Shown: positions 9,651 through 20,669, numbered from the stretch's first letter. The stretch: 64,000 nt of DNA from Rhinopithecus roxellana (GCF_007565055.1 NC_044568.1:26113936-26177935), one strand, 5' to 3'. Notes: a model not told the origin generated them from the letters alone. Translations and numbers: made by a program.

Positions 9651-9950
9651 GGCCGGGCACAGTGGATCACGCCTGTATTCTCAGCACTTTGGGAGGCCAA
9701 GGCCGGAGGATCACCTGAGGTCAGGAGTTTGAGACCAGCCTGGCCAACATGGCAAAACCCAGTCTCTACTAAAAATATTAAAATGAGCCGGGCGTGGTGG
9801 TGGGCGCCTATAATCCTAGCTACTCAGGAGGCTGAGGCAGGAGAATCGCTTGAACCTGGGAGGCGGAGGTTGCCAAGAGTGAGCACCACTGCACTCCAGC
9901 CTGGGTGACAGAGCGAGACTGAGAAAAGAAAAGTCTCAAAAAAAAGGAAA
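9651..9950 (+). mobile_element. Alu, sense, after a (CAAAAA) run
   Basis: ggccgggcacagtggatcac start at 9651, a body with cctgaggtcaggagtttgag and a tail broken by aaaagaaaagtctc. The caaaaa run at 9628-9648 may be target sequence. Confidence 0.93.
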
Positions 9951-10429
9951 AGCCCAAAACCAGCTGAGCTTAGGTGGATCTCTCTGGCCATCTTTTTGAA
10001 CAGTAAGGGACCTTTAGAAGTTTGATTTCTCTCTTCCCCTCAGCAAGGCTATTTGCTTCCTGAAGATAAATCAGTGGTAAAAAGTAGCTTAATTTAAAGC
10101 GTTCAATTCCCCTGCTTTTTACATTGAGGAGAAATTATGGTGACAGCTATTCCTGTTTTGCGTACTTAGTACCAGCCAGGCACTGAGCCCAAAACTCCAA
10201 CTCACTCTTGACTGTGGAGCCAACCCTGTGCCAGAAGAAAATCCCCACTCCCTACAATGTGTGGAATTCACATTATAGTTGGAGACGGGCGGGGAGAAAC
10301 AAACACAGCCTGGAGATCCCGGAGAATGCCTGGTGTGGGTGCTGGGGGAAGAAGTCCAATTTCAGCTGCGAAAATGGGTCTTGGGAGTGGGTTTACACCT
10401 CAGATGCCCTTATGGCCACAGTCCATTGG

Positions 10430-10520
10430 CTCCTAGCCTCCTCCCCACTTTACAGATGAAGAGACTGAGGTTTAGAGAGGGGAACAGCTGGCTTGATAGA
10501 GGCAACTGCTGAGGCAGTTG
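10430..10520 (-). mobile_element. MIR fragment, antisense
   Basis: ccactttacagatgaagaga followed by ctgaggtttagagagg is the conserved MIR core in reverse. Confidence 0.65.
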
Positions 10521-10799
10521 AGGAAAGGTGAGGACCTCCCAGAGTGGGAGGGGCAAGGGACCGGGACCGGGAAGTAGAGGAGGGAAGAAGAAATTTTGCG
10601 GAGGGGTCTCCTGCCCTCGGTCCTCCTCCCCCACTTCTGGGAAAGTGGCTACAGGTACCAGCTCCATCATTTGAAATGCTGATTAGTTCATTAGCAGTTG
10701 TTTACAGGCCTTTGGCCTGTCTGACATTTTAACCCTGTGAAGTCCGAGGAAACAGTTCTCTGTCTTTAATATGCTTCAAAACCGCCTGCAAAACTAACT

Positions 10800-10915
10800 A
10801 CAAGTGCAGACTGCACCCCTAGAGATTCTGATGTTTAAGTCTGGAGTGAGTCCAGGAATCTGCATTTTAAAATAAGCCCATCCTGTGCTGGAACTGGTGG
10901 TCCACTACGAGGACA
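10800..10915. mobile_element. MER5-like hAT-Charlie fragment
   Basis: ctagagattctgatgtttaag, gagtccaggaatctgcatttt and ctggtggtcca follow the pattern of MER5-type Charlie transposons. Orientation and subfamily are uncertain. Confidence 0.5.
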
Positions 10916-11268
10916 AGCTGGGCGAGAGCAGGTTTCCAAACCTGGGCCAGAGCTGGGGGTGGTCACATGGAGAGCTTAAAAGTGGAGACTTTGAGGGGCT
11001 TTCCCTCCCAGAGGTTTCGAGTCAAGAGATTTGAGAGTTGATGTTTTCTTTGTTTGTTTACTTTTGAAAAAGATGATTATTGGTTGGGCTTGGTGGGGGA
11101 TGGGCTATGAAGCCACCCGCAGTTGTAGACAAAGGTGTGTGTGTCTGTGTGTGTAATCAGTTCACACATGTGGATCATGTCCACATCTTTCATCAGATTT
11201 CTCTGAGGAATCATCCCAGATGACATTTAGGGCTGACTGAGTGGCATTACCAGTCTAAAATGGGAGCC

Positions 11269-11566
11269 GGCCAGGCGTGGTGGCTCACACCTGTAATCCC
11301 AGCACTTCGGGAGCCTAAGGCGGGTGGATCACCTGAGGTCAGGAGTTTGACACCAGCCTGGCCTACATGGCAAAACCCCGTCTCTACTAAAAACACAAAA
11401 ATTAGCCAGGTGTGATGCTGTGTGTCTGTAGTCCAAGCTACTTGGGAGGCTGAGACAGGAGAATTGCTTGAACTGGGAGGAAGAGGCTGCAGTGAACTGA
11501 GATCACGCCACTGCACGCCAGCTTGGGCAATAGAGTGACACTCCATCTCAAAATAAAATAAAATAA
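11269..11566 (+). mobile_element. Alu, sense
   Basis: ggccaggcgtggtggctcac start, tail of the aaaata type. Body with cacctgaggtcaggagtttg. Confidence 0.93.
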
Positions 11567-12172
11567 CATAGAGCCAATCTCAGGGTCTATCAAGACAGAG
11601 GTGAAGGGAAATGAAGTTGAGGCCTGCAAACTCCCTGTGTGTTCTTGGAGAAGCAAAACAAGCAAAATATGCAAGGTGTGTAGCAGCACCAGCAACTCAG
11701 TGGTGGAGGAGGGATTCCAGTGTATTTGGAGAGGAGACCGTAGGTGGCCAGGGGGCCCCTTCCTTCTGCCTGTCTGTTCATCTGTTCACCCATCATTCAT
11801 TCTTCCATTCAGGTAGTCATTAGGCACCTGCTGTATCCAAGATCTCTGCCATCTAGGCTCCTAGTGCAGGGAGGGTAGACTGGATGATGCAGACTAGTGG
11901 GTGATTTGACAAGTTAACTTACATGGTTTTGGAAAGAGGCATCACTTTTATGAGTCTGCAAACACAACTCCCTGATTTCTGACTTGCCCAACCCAATATT
12001 AAAATGCATCACCAAACTCTCCTGCTGTCTGGGAGAAGCCAGCATGAAACTCAAGCTGAGCAGAAAACAGATCCAGCATGGAGATAAGGCAGCTGCAGTT
12101 TCTCGTTTAGGTTGGGCCAACTAAGAATTTTGGGGACTTTCCGTTCTGTGAATGGGGAATTAAATTGCTTCC
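11567..12172. other. Mostly unassigned intron sequence
   Basis: The part 11775-11870 (attcattcttccattcaggt, ttaggcacctgctgtatcc) is weakly L2-like in reverse. The remainder is not recognised. Confidence 0.45.
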
Positions 12173-12466
12173 TTATTTTTATTTTTTATTTTTTGAGATG
12201 GAGTCTCGCTCTATCACCAGGTACAGTGGTGTGATCTCGGCTCACTGCAACCTCTGCCTCCTGGGTTCAAGCGATTTGCCTGCCTCAGCCTCCTGAGTAG
12301 CTGGGGCCACAGGCGCCCGCCACCACACCCGGCTGATTTTTGTATTTTTAGTAGAGACAGGGTTTCACCATGTTGGCCAGGATGGTCTCATTCTCCTGAC
12401 TTAGTGATCCGCCCTCCTCGGCCTCCCAAAGTGCTGGGATTACAGGCGTGAGCCACTGCGCCTGGA
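12173..12466 (-). mobile_element. Alu, antisense
   Basis: Starts in a T-rich head, gagatggagtctcgctctat, and ends gtgagccactgcgcctgg. A short deletion lies after tatcaccagg. Confidence 0.92.
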
Positions 12467-13007
12467 TGCTTTTTAATTTTTTTGGAAAGGTGGAGGGGAT
12501 TTGGTCTATGATTAATCCATCTGGAGTTTGGTAACAGATCCAGCAGGTATGTAAGGCATTTTAGTTATTTGAATCTAAATGAAATCCCGAAATCGCAGGG
12601 CAATTAATCATGAACCTGAGGGCTCCTGAGTTGTCTTTGCTTGTTTGCCTCAAGACAGGTGACTTGTCTCCTATTTTTTTTTCTTTATTTCTAGACATGT
12701 CATGACTTTCAGATATTTAACACTTTTTAAAAGATTTGTTTTCCTCTCTCATGGGAAGACACTTTTTAAAAGATTTGTTTTTAAAAGATTTGTTTTTCTC
12801 TCATGGGAAATTTCTCTGTCACAGTTGGATCTAGCTTCTCTTTCTATCTTGTGCCTTGTTTTTAGTTAATCTTCTCCTATGTGTCAAATAATCAAAGACC
12901 CTTCAGTTATTTATTGATCGAGAACCCCTCGGTTACTGGTATGCATTTAGTTTTACCCATGTGAGATTGTTTAGTGTTTCATACCAACTCTACTGTAATC
13001 TTATATC
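12467..13007. other. Unassigned intron sequence with a tandem duplication
   Basis: A+T-rich, no repeat family recognised. It contains the duplication at 12721-12810 listed next. Confidence 0.5.
12721..12810 (+). repeat. 39-bp tandem duplication
   Basis: cactttttaaaagatttgtt followed by ctcatgggaa occurs from 12721 and again from 12760. Inside the second unit ttaaaagatttgttttt is itself doubled. Confidence 0.9.
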
Positions 13008-13301
13008 GGCAGGGCGCGGTGGCTCACGTCTGTAATCCCAGCACTTTGGGAGGCTGAGGCAGGCGAATCACGAGGTCAGGAGTTTGAGATCAGTCTGGCC
13101 AACATGGTGAAACCCCTTCTCTACTAAAAATACAGAAAATTAGCCGGGTGTGGTGGCATGGGCCTGTAGTCCCAGCTACTTGAGAGGCTGACACAGGAGA
13201 ATCACTTGAACCCAGGAGGCAGAGGTTGCAGTGAGCCGAGATCACACCACTGCACTCCAGCCTGGGCGACAGAGCAAGATTCTGTTAACAAAAACAAAAA
13301 A
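13008..13301 (+). mobile_element. Alu, sense
   Basis: ggcagggcgcggtggctcac start, body with cacgaggtcaggagtttgag and a short aacaaaaacaaaa tail. Confidence 0.93.
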
Positions 13302-13302
13302 A

Positions 13303-13420
13303 TTTTTATATTATCCCATTTTATGGATGAAGACACTGAGGCTCTGAGACATGCCCTTGACTGTTTAGTGGTGGGGCAAAGATTCACAACTTGTCCCTAA
13401 CTGCCAGATGCACCACTTCC
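13303..13420 (-). mobile_element. MIR fragment, antisense
   Basis: cccattttatggatgaagac, actgaggctctgagacatg and gtggtggggcaaagattcac follow the reversed MIR core. Confidence 0.75.
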
Positions 13421-13479
13421 CTTCCTTGAGGAAACTGACTCAGGCTCTCCCAAAATCCACGGGACCAGTAGCAGGATTT

Positions 13480-13640
13480 CTTTCTAGGGCATCTCGTCTT
13501 CTTGTCAATCTTTTCCCTCTGTGAAATGGCATTAGTAGAACCTACTTCGTAAGGTTTTGGGGGAGATTAAATGAGATAAACAATATAGAATGTCATGTAT
13601 GCACTCAGAAATACTATTAGTTATTACTGATAATGGGTAA
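13480..13640 (+). mobile_element. MIR fragment, sense
   Basis: ttccctctgtgaaatggcatt, acctacttcgtaaggtttt and gagattaaatgagataaac follow the 3' half of MIR. Confidence 0.7.
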
Positions 13641-13654
13641 ACATAATTGCTATT

Positions 13655-14130
13655 ATTATTAACACTGACATAGCCTTACTTTATGTGGGGCATTGCCCTG
13701 AGCATTTGTATAGTAACATATAATTCTCCCAGTTATCCTGTGGGAGTAGTAAGTTCCAGACCACATTTTTTTTTTTTTTTTTTTTGAGACAGAGTCTCAC
13801 TCTGTGGCCCAGGCTGGAGTATAGTAGTGTGATCTTGGCTCACTACAACCTCCGCCTCCTGGGTTCAAGCAATCCTCCTCCCTCAGCCTCTTGAGTAGCT
13901 GGGATTACAGGTGCCCACCGTCACACCCGGCTAATTTTTGTGTTTTAGTAGAGATGGGGTTTCACCATGTTGGCCAGGCCGGTCTCGAGCTCCTGACCTC
14001 AAGTGATCCGCCTGTCTCGGCCTCCCAAATTGCTGGGATTATAGGCGTGAGCTACTGCGCCCGGCCTAGACCCCGTTTTTGGATGAGGAAACTGAGATCC
14101 AGAGAGGTTCATTTAGCTGTGGTCTACTGT
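13655..14130 (-). mobile_element. MIR, antisense, split by an Alu
   Basis: Outer pieces 13655-13765 (ggggcattgccctgagcatt, tcctgtgggagtagtaag) and 14067-14130 (tttttggatgaggaaactga, gatccagagagg) join across the Alu. Confidence 0.75.
13766..14066 (-). mobile_element. Alu, antisense
   Basis: Poly(T) head of about 20 and end gctactgcgcccggcc. Flanks ccagaccacattt and ctagaccccgttt are a decayed target duplication. Confidence 0.93.
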
Positions 14131-14530
14131 GACAGGGAGATTTGCCACTTAGAAAGTTTTAGGGTCGTTTTATTTTCATAATAGAACACAATGAACCAGA
14201 CCATCCCTGCTGCATTCTAGACCATTAAGTTTCAATAATGAGAAAGTTGGGATTCCCCAGAGACGGGGATTCTCTTTCTCATAGTAGCAAGACTTCCCAA
14301 AACAGCATTTCTTTTTCAAGACTTCATTAAGAATCTCTTCTTTATGTCTTGTCTTTTGTTGTTATTGTTGCTCGTTTGTTTTTGTATTTGCTTCGTTCAT
14401 TCCCACCTCTCCAACAAAGAATTTTGAAGTTTGGGGCACCCAGATGCATAACTGCATAATAGCTATATGTATTTCTCAGAAAGGGTTAAGGAAATGGGCA
14501 AAGGAGAAGTAAGAAGAAAAGATAAGAGGA
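14131..14530. other. Unassigned intron sequence
   Basis: No family recognised. A 10-bp near-palindrome (gggattcccc / ggggattc) is visible at 14250-14272. Confidence 0.45.
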
Positions 14531-14655
14531 GAGCCACGTGTGGTAGTGTGCACCTGTATTGACAGCTACCTGGGAGGCTGAAGCAGGAGGATCACTTGAG
14601 CCTAGGTGTTCCAGACCAGCTGGGGCAACATAGAGAGACCCCCATCTCTAAAAAT
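14531..14655 (+). mobile_element. Alu-type monomer, sense
   Basis: One arm only: gccacgtgtggtagtgtgca to agagacccccatctctaaaaa. Likely a free monomer, very diverged. Confidence 0.7.
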
Positions 14656-14678
14656 ATGTTATAAAATATTTTAATTAC

Positions 14679-14967
14679 TTTTTTTTGTTTTTTTGAGATG
14701 GAGTTTCACTCTTGTTGCCCAGGGTGGAGTGCAGCGGCGTGATCTTGGCTCACCGCAATCTGCGCCTCCTGGGTTCAAGTACCTCAGCCTCCCAAGTAGC
14801 TGGAATTACAGGCATGTGTCACCACACCCAGCTAATTTTGTATTTTTAGTAGAGACGAGGTTTCTCCATGTTGGTCAGGCTGGTCTTGAACTCCTGACCT
14901 CAGGTGATCTGCCCTCCTCAGCCTCTCAAAGTGCTGGGATTACAGGCGTGAGCCACCGCGCCTGGCT
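14679..14967 (-). mobile_element. Alu, antisense
   Basis: Target duplication ttaattac at about 14671 and 14968. Right-arm part is shortened (gttcaagtacctcagcc). Confidence 0.92.
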
Positions 14968-15299
14968 TAATTACAATTTAAAAAGAAAGATGAGTATAGA
15001 AAGAAGGTTGGATAGTGATGTGCTTGCCACAGACCTAGATCCCTGCTAAAAGCAGACCACAAATTTGACTCTGAGCAAACAGGAAAATAAGATCAGTTGC
15101 ATAATTAGGTTTCTATGAGTTAAGCATAAATCTGTGCCTTAGAGAGGATCCGGCTTCTCCACAGAGCTCTTAACTTCATGTGATTTTGGCAACAGCTCTT
15201 AATACTTAGGCCTTTCCATTGGTATTTGTCATTATTATGCAGCTAATACATGTTTGATGTGCAGAAAACATTAGAAAATATAGATAGCTGAAAGAAAAA
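14968..15299. other. Unassigned intron sequence
   Basis: The end (gcagaaaacattagaaaatatag) is reminiscent of old L1M-type 3' sequence but too short to claim. Confidence 0.4.
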
Positions 15300-15430
15300 A
15301 GCTGGGTGCAATGGTACGTGTCTATAATCCCAGGTGTTCTGGAGGCTGAGGTGAGAGGATCAGTTGAGCCCAAGTGTTCAAGTCCAGCCTCCACAGGGAG
15401 ATACCATCTCTTAATAAAAAGAACAAAAAT
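15300..15430 (+). mobile_element. Alu-type monomer, sense
   Basis: gctgggtgcaatggtacgtg to gagataccatctcttaat, followed by an A-rich tail. Single arm, diverged. Confidence 0.75.
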
Positions 15431-15599
15431 ATTTAAATTGTGTGTAAAGTCACTGTCTAGATATCACCACAAGGGAACATTTTTGTATACATGCTCCTAG
15501 AAGTGAGGTCTCTATTATTATCTTATATGTTGTAGTATAAATTCAAGAATAAATAATGGCATTTTACTAAAGCAAATCGTTATCCAACACTCCCCTGCC
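15431..15599. other. Unassigned intron sequence
   Basis: Possible continuation of the old L1M-like sequence interrupted by the monomer. Nothing firm. Confidence 0.4.
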
Positions 15600-15945
15600 T
15601 CGAGGCCATTGTGCCTACTGTTCCCTGTGTCCAGAGCACCTTTCCCCCAGGTGTCCTCATGACACTTTTGCTTATCTCTTTCCAGTCTCTGCTCAAACTG
15701 CCCCAGTTCTCAGCAGAGTCTGTCTTGGATAATAGCTCACATCTATACCCTTGTCACTGTACCACCTACCCTGCCTTTTTTCCATTGCACTAATTACCAT
15801 TCAACTTAATGACCTGCTTGTCTTCCTCTCTTTGAATATGAGGTCCTTGAGGGTGGGTCTGTTTTGTTCATTGCTGTATGTCTAGGGCTTGGGCTCAGAA
15901 TTCTGCCCAGCATACAGGAAGTCCTCAGATATTTGAATATGAATG
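15600..15945 (+). mobile_element. L2, sense
   Basis: Readable L2 order: ttccagtctctgctcaaact, ttttttccattgcactaatta, atgaggtccttgagggtgg, ttgttcattgctgtatg and agcatacaggaagtcctcag. Confidence 0.85.
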
Positions 15946-16193
15946 ACTCTACACAGCTATTTCTCTTGTTTCTATATTTATTACAAATAGATCTATATCA
16001 ATAACTACTAAAATATGCCTACAGAAATGTTTCCTACATAGAGTTAGATTTATGTACATATGTTTTTTCAAAATCATGCTCTTGGTCTTCCTACTTCAAT
16101 GTCTATTGGCTGCTTTCTGATTCCTTCGAGGCAGCATGTGGTAAGATGTCTCTAAACTGTACCGTGGTCTATCAAGTGTTCACAGAAAACCTT
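15946..16193. other. Unassigned intron sequence
   Basis: A+T-rich, nothing recognised. Confidence 0.45.
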
Positions 16194-16209
16194 CTGCAAA
16201 TGCAATTTC

Positions 16210-16344
16210 TTTTCTTTTTTTTTTTGATTGATACAGGGTCTCACTATGTTGCCCAGGCTGGTCTTGAGCTTCTGGGATCAAGTGATCCTCCTGTTTCGGT
16301 CTCTCAAAATGCTAGGATTACAAGCATGAGCCACTGTGCCCGAT
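16210..16344 (-). mobile_element. Alu monomer, antisense, with target duplication
   Basis: Single arm with its own poly(T) head. Flanks ctgcaaatgcaatttc (16194-16209) and ctgcaaatgtaatttc (16345-16360) differ at one base, showing that it inserted as a monomer. Confidence 0.9.
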
Positions 16345-16383
16345 CTGCAAATGTAATTTCATAATTAAAATATTTTATCCATA

Positions 16384-16983
16384 GCTGGGAGTGGTGGTTC
16401 ATACCTACAATCCAAGCACTTTGGGAGGCCAACGTGGGAGGATCGCTGGAGTCCAGGAGTTCAAGACCAGCCTGGGCAACATAGGGAGACCCTATGTCTA
16501 CAAAAGATAAAAACATTAGCTGGGGCCAGGCACGGTGGCTCATACTGGGGACTACAGTGCCACCACGCCTGGCTAATTTTTTTTGTATTCTTAGTAGAGA
16601 CGGGGTTTCACCATGTTAGCCAGGATGGTCTCGATCTCCTGACGTCGTGATCTGCCCACCTTGGCCTCCTGAAGTGCTGGCATTACAGGCATGAGCCACC
16701 ATGGACGGAGTCTCGCTCTGTTACCCAGGCTGGAGTGCAGTGGCCGGATCTCAGCTCACTGCACGCTCCACCTCATGGGTTTACGCCATTCTCCTGCCTC
16801 AGCCTCCCGAGTAGCTGGGACTATAGGCGCCCGCCACCTCACCCGGCTAGTTTTTTGTGTGTTTTAGTAGAGACGGGGTTTCACCGTGTTAGCCAGGATG
16901 GTCTCAATCTCCTGACCTCATGATACGCCCGTCTTGGCCTCCCAAAGTGCTGGGATTACAGGCTTGAGCCACCGCGCCCACCC
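16384..16983. mobile_element. Rearranged Alu cluster (sense half, fold-back, tail-less young AluY)
   Basis: Order: sense Alu left half 16384-16520; a second sense start (ggccaggcacggtggctcat) at 16524-16545; then an abrupt switch to antisense Alu left half 16549-16703; then an antisense young monkey-type AluY 16704-16983. The last begins directly at gacggagtctcgctctgt with no poly(T). Direct joins without tails point to recombination between copies, not plain insertion. Confidence 0.85.
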
Positions 16984-16984
16984 T

Positions 16985-17299
16985 TTTTTTTTTCTTTTTA
17001 AAGAAAATGGTAGCCTCTGATGGCTACTGTCATGCCCCTGGCTTTTTTCAGGTCCGAGTCTGTCTGGAGACCTTTCCTCCCTATCAGTTAGGGATCCTTT
17101 CTTGGCTACTATTATGTTACTTTCTTCACCTTTGCCTCAGAATCATAAAGTTGGAAGGGCTTTTGGGGCCACCTGGCCTAGCCCTCTCTGCCACCACCAG
17201 GTGTGTGCTCCGGGGAGCTCCGTCTCCCATCCTAAAACTATCACCTTCCTGATTGGGCCTGTCGCTCACAAGACACTGCCTGGCTAGGCACCCCCTGAC
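16985..17299. other. Unassigned intron sequence
   Basis: Begins with a T run. The part 17140-17210 (aatcataaagttggaaggg, ccacctggcctagccctc) looks like a very old interspersed repeat I cannot name. Confidence 0.4.
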
Positions 17300-17432
17300 T
17301 ACACCTTCTCCTGTGCCTTGAAGGTAAAGATTTGGGTCTCTTGTGTCCCATCCTTACTCCAGAACCCAAAGCTCAGTCCCCAGCACATAGAGGGCCCTTA
17401 AGGGATGTTCATGGACAGATGAATGACTCTGC
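17300..17432 (+). mobile_element. L2 3' end, sense
   Basis: ccagaacccaaagctcagtc, cccagcacatagagggccct and acagatgaatgac follow the L2 terminus. Confidence 0.65.
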
Positions 17433-17464
17433 TTCTGCCTTCAGGTGGGTACCAGCCAGTCGAC

Positions 17465-17865
17465 AGCCAGATTCATTCAGAGCCTGCCATGGCAAGGCAC
17501 CAGCCCTGCGCCTTCAGGGAACGTGGCAATAAGGAAGGATTTCAGAGGGCGGCACATTCTAGAAGGAAGTAAAGCAGTGAAACGGAGTAAGGAGTGCCTG
17601 GGGTAGTGGCGCAGGGCCCCTCTAGCTGAGGAGTGGGTCAGGCAGGAGGACGCTTGTGTAGTACTTCGTGGTAGAAAGGAGGACGCCATGAAGAGAGCAA
17701 TAGGAAGAGAATTCCAAGCAGAGAAACAGCGAGGGCTGAGAGCCTGAGACGGGAAGGAGCGCGGTATGCGGAGTGGGCAAGAGGCCCAGTGTGGCAGGGC
17801 CTGGTGGGCAGATGGGCTCACAGGCGGGAGATAAGCTGGGAGGGGAAGGCAGAGGCTAGAGCTGA
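17465..17865 (-). mobile_element. L2, antisense
   Basis: agaattccaagcagagaaac, agcgagggctgagagcctga and gaggcccagtgtggcaggg follow L2 in reverse. With the preceding sense end it forms a tail-to-tail pair. Confidence 0.75.
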
Positions 17866-18257
17866 TCTCTAGTTTTTTTAGACCTTGTCTTCCGAAAGAG
17901 AGATAAGTGCCTCTGCCTCCATCAGCTTCCACCGAGATGAAGTGATACAAACCAGACCGTGCAGCCAACTCCTGCATCAGGTTCCGTAGGAATCCTTTCC
18001 CCGCCAGCGGAGGAGGCTCTCTGTCTTTTGGAAATGATGTTTAGGAGACAGAGCTGATTCTCATTTCTTCCATGCATATGGCTAAGCACGGGCTGGTGTG
18101 TGAGAAAGGGTTCGGGGCGGGGGTTGGTGGGAGTTAGCTCCCGGCTGTTCTGCCTTATAGTCCCAGGCAACTCAGACCTTCCCTGGCCACTACTCACACC
18201 TACGCTTTCCTATGCAAACTCTGATCTTCTTTTTCAGCCCTAGAATCCCAGAATAGC
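17866..18257. other. Unassigned intron sequence
   Basis: No repeat recognised. G-rich at 18108-18130 (ggggcgggggttggtggg), which has too few clean G runs for a canonical quadruplex. Confidence 0.45.
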
Positions 18258-18283
18258 AGCTAATATGTATTGAGCCCCTTTAT

Positions 18284-18867
18284 TTTTTCTTTTTAAGACA
18301 GGGTCTCACTTTGTCACCCAAGCTGGAGTGCAGTGCAGATCACAGCTCACTGTAGCCTCGAACTTCTCGGCTCAAGCAATCCTCCCACCTGACCTCCCGA
18401 GTAGCTGGGACCATAGGCATGTGCCACCATACCTGGCTAATTAAAAAAAATTTTTTTGTAGCCGGGCACGGTGGCTCACGCCTGTAATCCCAGCACTTTG
18501 GGAGGTGGAAGCGGGTGGATCACCAGGTCAAGAGATTGAGACCATCCTGGCCAACATGGTGAAACCTCGTCTCTACTAAAAATACAAAAATTAGCTGGGC
18601 ATGGTGGCACGCTCCTGTAGTCCCAGCTACTCTGGAGGCTGAGGCAGGATAATCGCTTGAACCCTGGAGGCGGAGGTTGCAGTGAGCCGAGATCGTGCCA
18701 CTGCACTCCAGCCTGGTGACAGAGCGAGACTCCATCTAAAAAAAAAAAAATTTTTTTTTGTCAAGATGAGATCTCACTATGTTGCCCAGGCTGGTCTCAA
18801 ACTCCTGGCATCTTGCCTCTGCCTCCTAAAGTGCTGGGATTCCAGGTGTGAGCCACCGTGCCTAGCC
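18284..18867 (-). mobile_element. AluJ-like, antisense, interrupted by a sense Alu
   Basis: Outer element pieces 18284-18460 and 18751-18867 (gatctcactatgttgcccag to gtgagccaccgtgcctagcc). Confidence 0.88.
18461..18750 (+). mobile_element. Alu, sense, nested in an antisense AluJ
   Basis: gccgggcacggtggctcacg start, poly(A) tail. It landed in the T-rich linker of the outer Alu, with aaaaatttttttgt-like duplications on both sides. Confidence 0.93.
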
Positions 18868-19110
18868 CATTGAACTTTTATTCTGTGTCTGACAGTGCTA
18901 AAGGGCTTTACATGGATTCACTTGTTGAATCATCCCATGCCCTTAGGAAATAGAGACCATCACTATTTCTGTTTTGCATACGAGGAAATTGAGGCAGGAG
19001 AGGTGAAATCACATGCCTAAGATGGCATAGTTGATAAGTGGTTCTGGGGTTTGAACTTGGGTCATCTGTCCTCTGACCTGGGACTGTCAACCACTTAATG
19101 CTACACTGGG

Positions 19111-19474
19111 ACCCTGACTTAAGGACTCAGGGTCTAGGCTCCTTATCTCAAAATTGGCCCCATGTTGCCACACAACGGCCAATCGCTTATGTCCTTGCCT
19201 TGCTTACCATCTAATCGGGCAGGCCTAGCAGACAGGGACACTGTCTTTCTTATCCTCTTCGTGCCATGCATAGAAGGGCAGGACTCCATTAGAACTTGGA
19301 AGCTTCCTCTCTAATTTATGGTTTCTTCCTCTCCAACATATGGGAGAGATAGATAAGTCTCTTTAATTAGTTCACTAAGATTAATAAGCCATAGACCCAT
19401 CAAGGAAAATTCAATAAATGCTCACTGGGCATCTTTTATGCACCAGGCTCTGTCTACATTCAGAGTGAGAGAAC
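19111..19474. other. Unassigned intron sequence
   Basis: No family recognised. Confidence 0.45.
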
Positions 19475-19600
19475 AGTCACAGCTGACATCTATGGACCAC
19501 TTACAACTGGCCTGGCTCTGGGCTAACCCCCACTGTGTACAGATCTTATGTATACTTCACTCCATACCCTGTGACGTAGGTCTTCCTGAAAATCACCACA
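19475..19600 (-). mobile_element. MIR-like fragment, antisense
   Basis: cagctgacatctatggacca, acagatcttatgtatacttc and cctgtgacgtaggt fit the reversed MIR 3' half with many changes. Confidence 0.55.
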
Positions 19601-19635
19601 CTATGTCAAATCACCCATTAAAAACACCAGACTTA

Positions 19636-19926
19636 GGCTGGGCGCAGTGGCTCAAGCCTGTAATCCCAGTATTTTGGAAGGCTGAGGCAGGTGGATCGCT
19701 TGTGCCCAGGAGTCTGAGACCAGCGTGGGCAACAGAGTGAGAGCTCATCCTATCAAAAAATACAAAAAGTACAAAAAAATTACCTGGTAGTCCCAGCTAC
19801 CTGGAAGGCTGAGGTGGGAGGATCGCTTGAGCCTGGGAGGTCAATGCTGCAGTGAGCCGTGATTGTGCCACTGGACTCCAGCCTGGGCAACAGAGTGAGA
19901 CCCCGTCTCAAAAAACAAAAACAAAA
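19636..19926 (+). mobile_element. Alu, sense, with linker deletion
   Basis: ggctgggcgcagtggctcaa start, tail of aaaac type. Flanks acaccagactta and ccaccaggctta are a decayed target duplication. The middle between arms is shortened (attacctggtagtccc). Confidence 0.92.
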
Positions 19927-19939
19927 ACCACCAGGCTTA

Positions 19940-20256
19940 TGGGAAAATGGGTTCAGGAGCTCAGCACTCAAGAACTTCATCATAATACATTAGATAAAAA
20001 GAATTTTGCTTGTGGAAATGGGTCTCTAAAGGGTTGCGGCTTGTTATTATAAGTGGGGGAAGGAGAATTGTCTGAAATGAGATGGAAGTTGTAACACCAG
20101 GTGTGGATGGGTGAGGTGTGTAACACATGAACTGAGGCAACTGGAGAAGGTGGGTGTTTTGTGCATTCCTGTGCTTCAGCTGGATAGAGTCTTCTGCATT
20201 CACCTAGTGTTGGTTGGATACAAAATTGCACATGTGAGCAACCTTGACATTGAGTT
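19940..20256. other. Unassigned intron sequence
   Basis: No repeat family or exon recognised. Confidence 0.45.
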
Positions 20257-20274
20257 ATGCTCAAGTTATTTTCC

Positions 20275-20573
20275 CTTTTTTTTTTTGTTGAGATGGAGTC
20301 TCGCTCTGTCACCCAGGCTGGAGTGCAGTGGCACAATCTCGGCTCACTGCAACCTCCACCTCTTGGGTTCAAGTGATTCTCCTGCCTCAGCCTCCCCAGT
20401 AGCTGGGATTACAGGTGTGCACCACCACTCCCAGCTAATTTTTTTTGTATTTTTAGTAGAGGCAGGGTTTCACTATGTTGGCCAGGCTGGTCTCGAACTC
20501 CTGACCTCAGGTGATCTGCCTGCTCTGGCCTCCCAAAGTGCTGGGATTACAGATGTGAGCCACCGCACCCAGC
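20275..20573 (-). mobile_element. Alu, antisense
   Basis: Target duplication tgctcaagtta at 20258-20268 and near 20575. Full dimer. Confidence 0.94.
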
Positions 20574-20638
20574 CTGCTCAAGTTACTTCCTAATACGTCG
20601 TTTACATGGAAACACATTTGCATTTTCAAAACAAGGAT

Positions 20639-20640
<2 letters not shown>

Positions 20641-20669
<29 letters not shown>

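Larger units (their letters stand above)
9951..11268. other. Repeat-poor intron block (1.3 kb)
   Basis: Largely unique apart from two old fragments listed separately. The purine-rich part 10520-10610 and a small hairpin (caggcc, three T, ggcctg at 10706-10720) are its only obvious local structures. No convincing exon. Confidence 0.5.
18258..19110 (-). mobile_element. MIR, antisense, split by a nested Alu pair
   Basis: The 3' end at 18258-18283 (agctaatatgtattgagccc) continues at 18868 (cagtgctaaagggctttaca, acgaggaaattgaggcagg, tttgaacttgggtcatctg). Two Alus lie in between, one inside the other. Confidence 0.8.

Noticed and set aside
17436..17448. Strong donor-like cag|gtgggt
   Set aside because: It sits between two L2 fragments, with no paired acceptor or coding stretch upstream.
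17477..17977. 166-codon minus-strand frame
   Set aside because: It lies mostly over an antisense L2 fragment and its composition is not protein-like.
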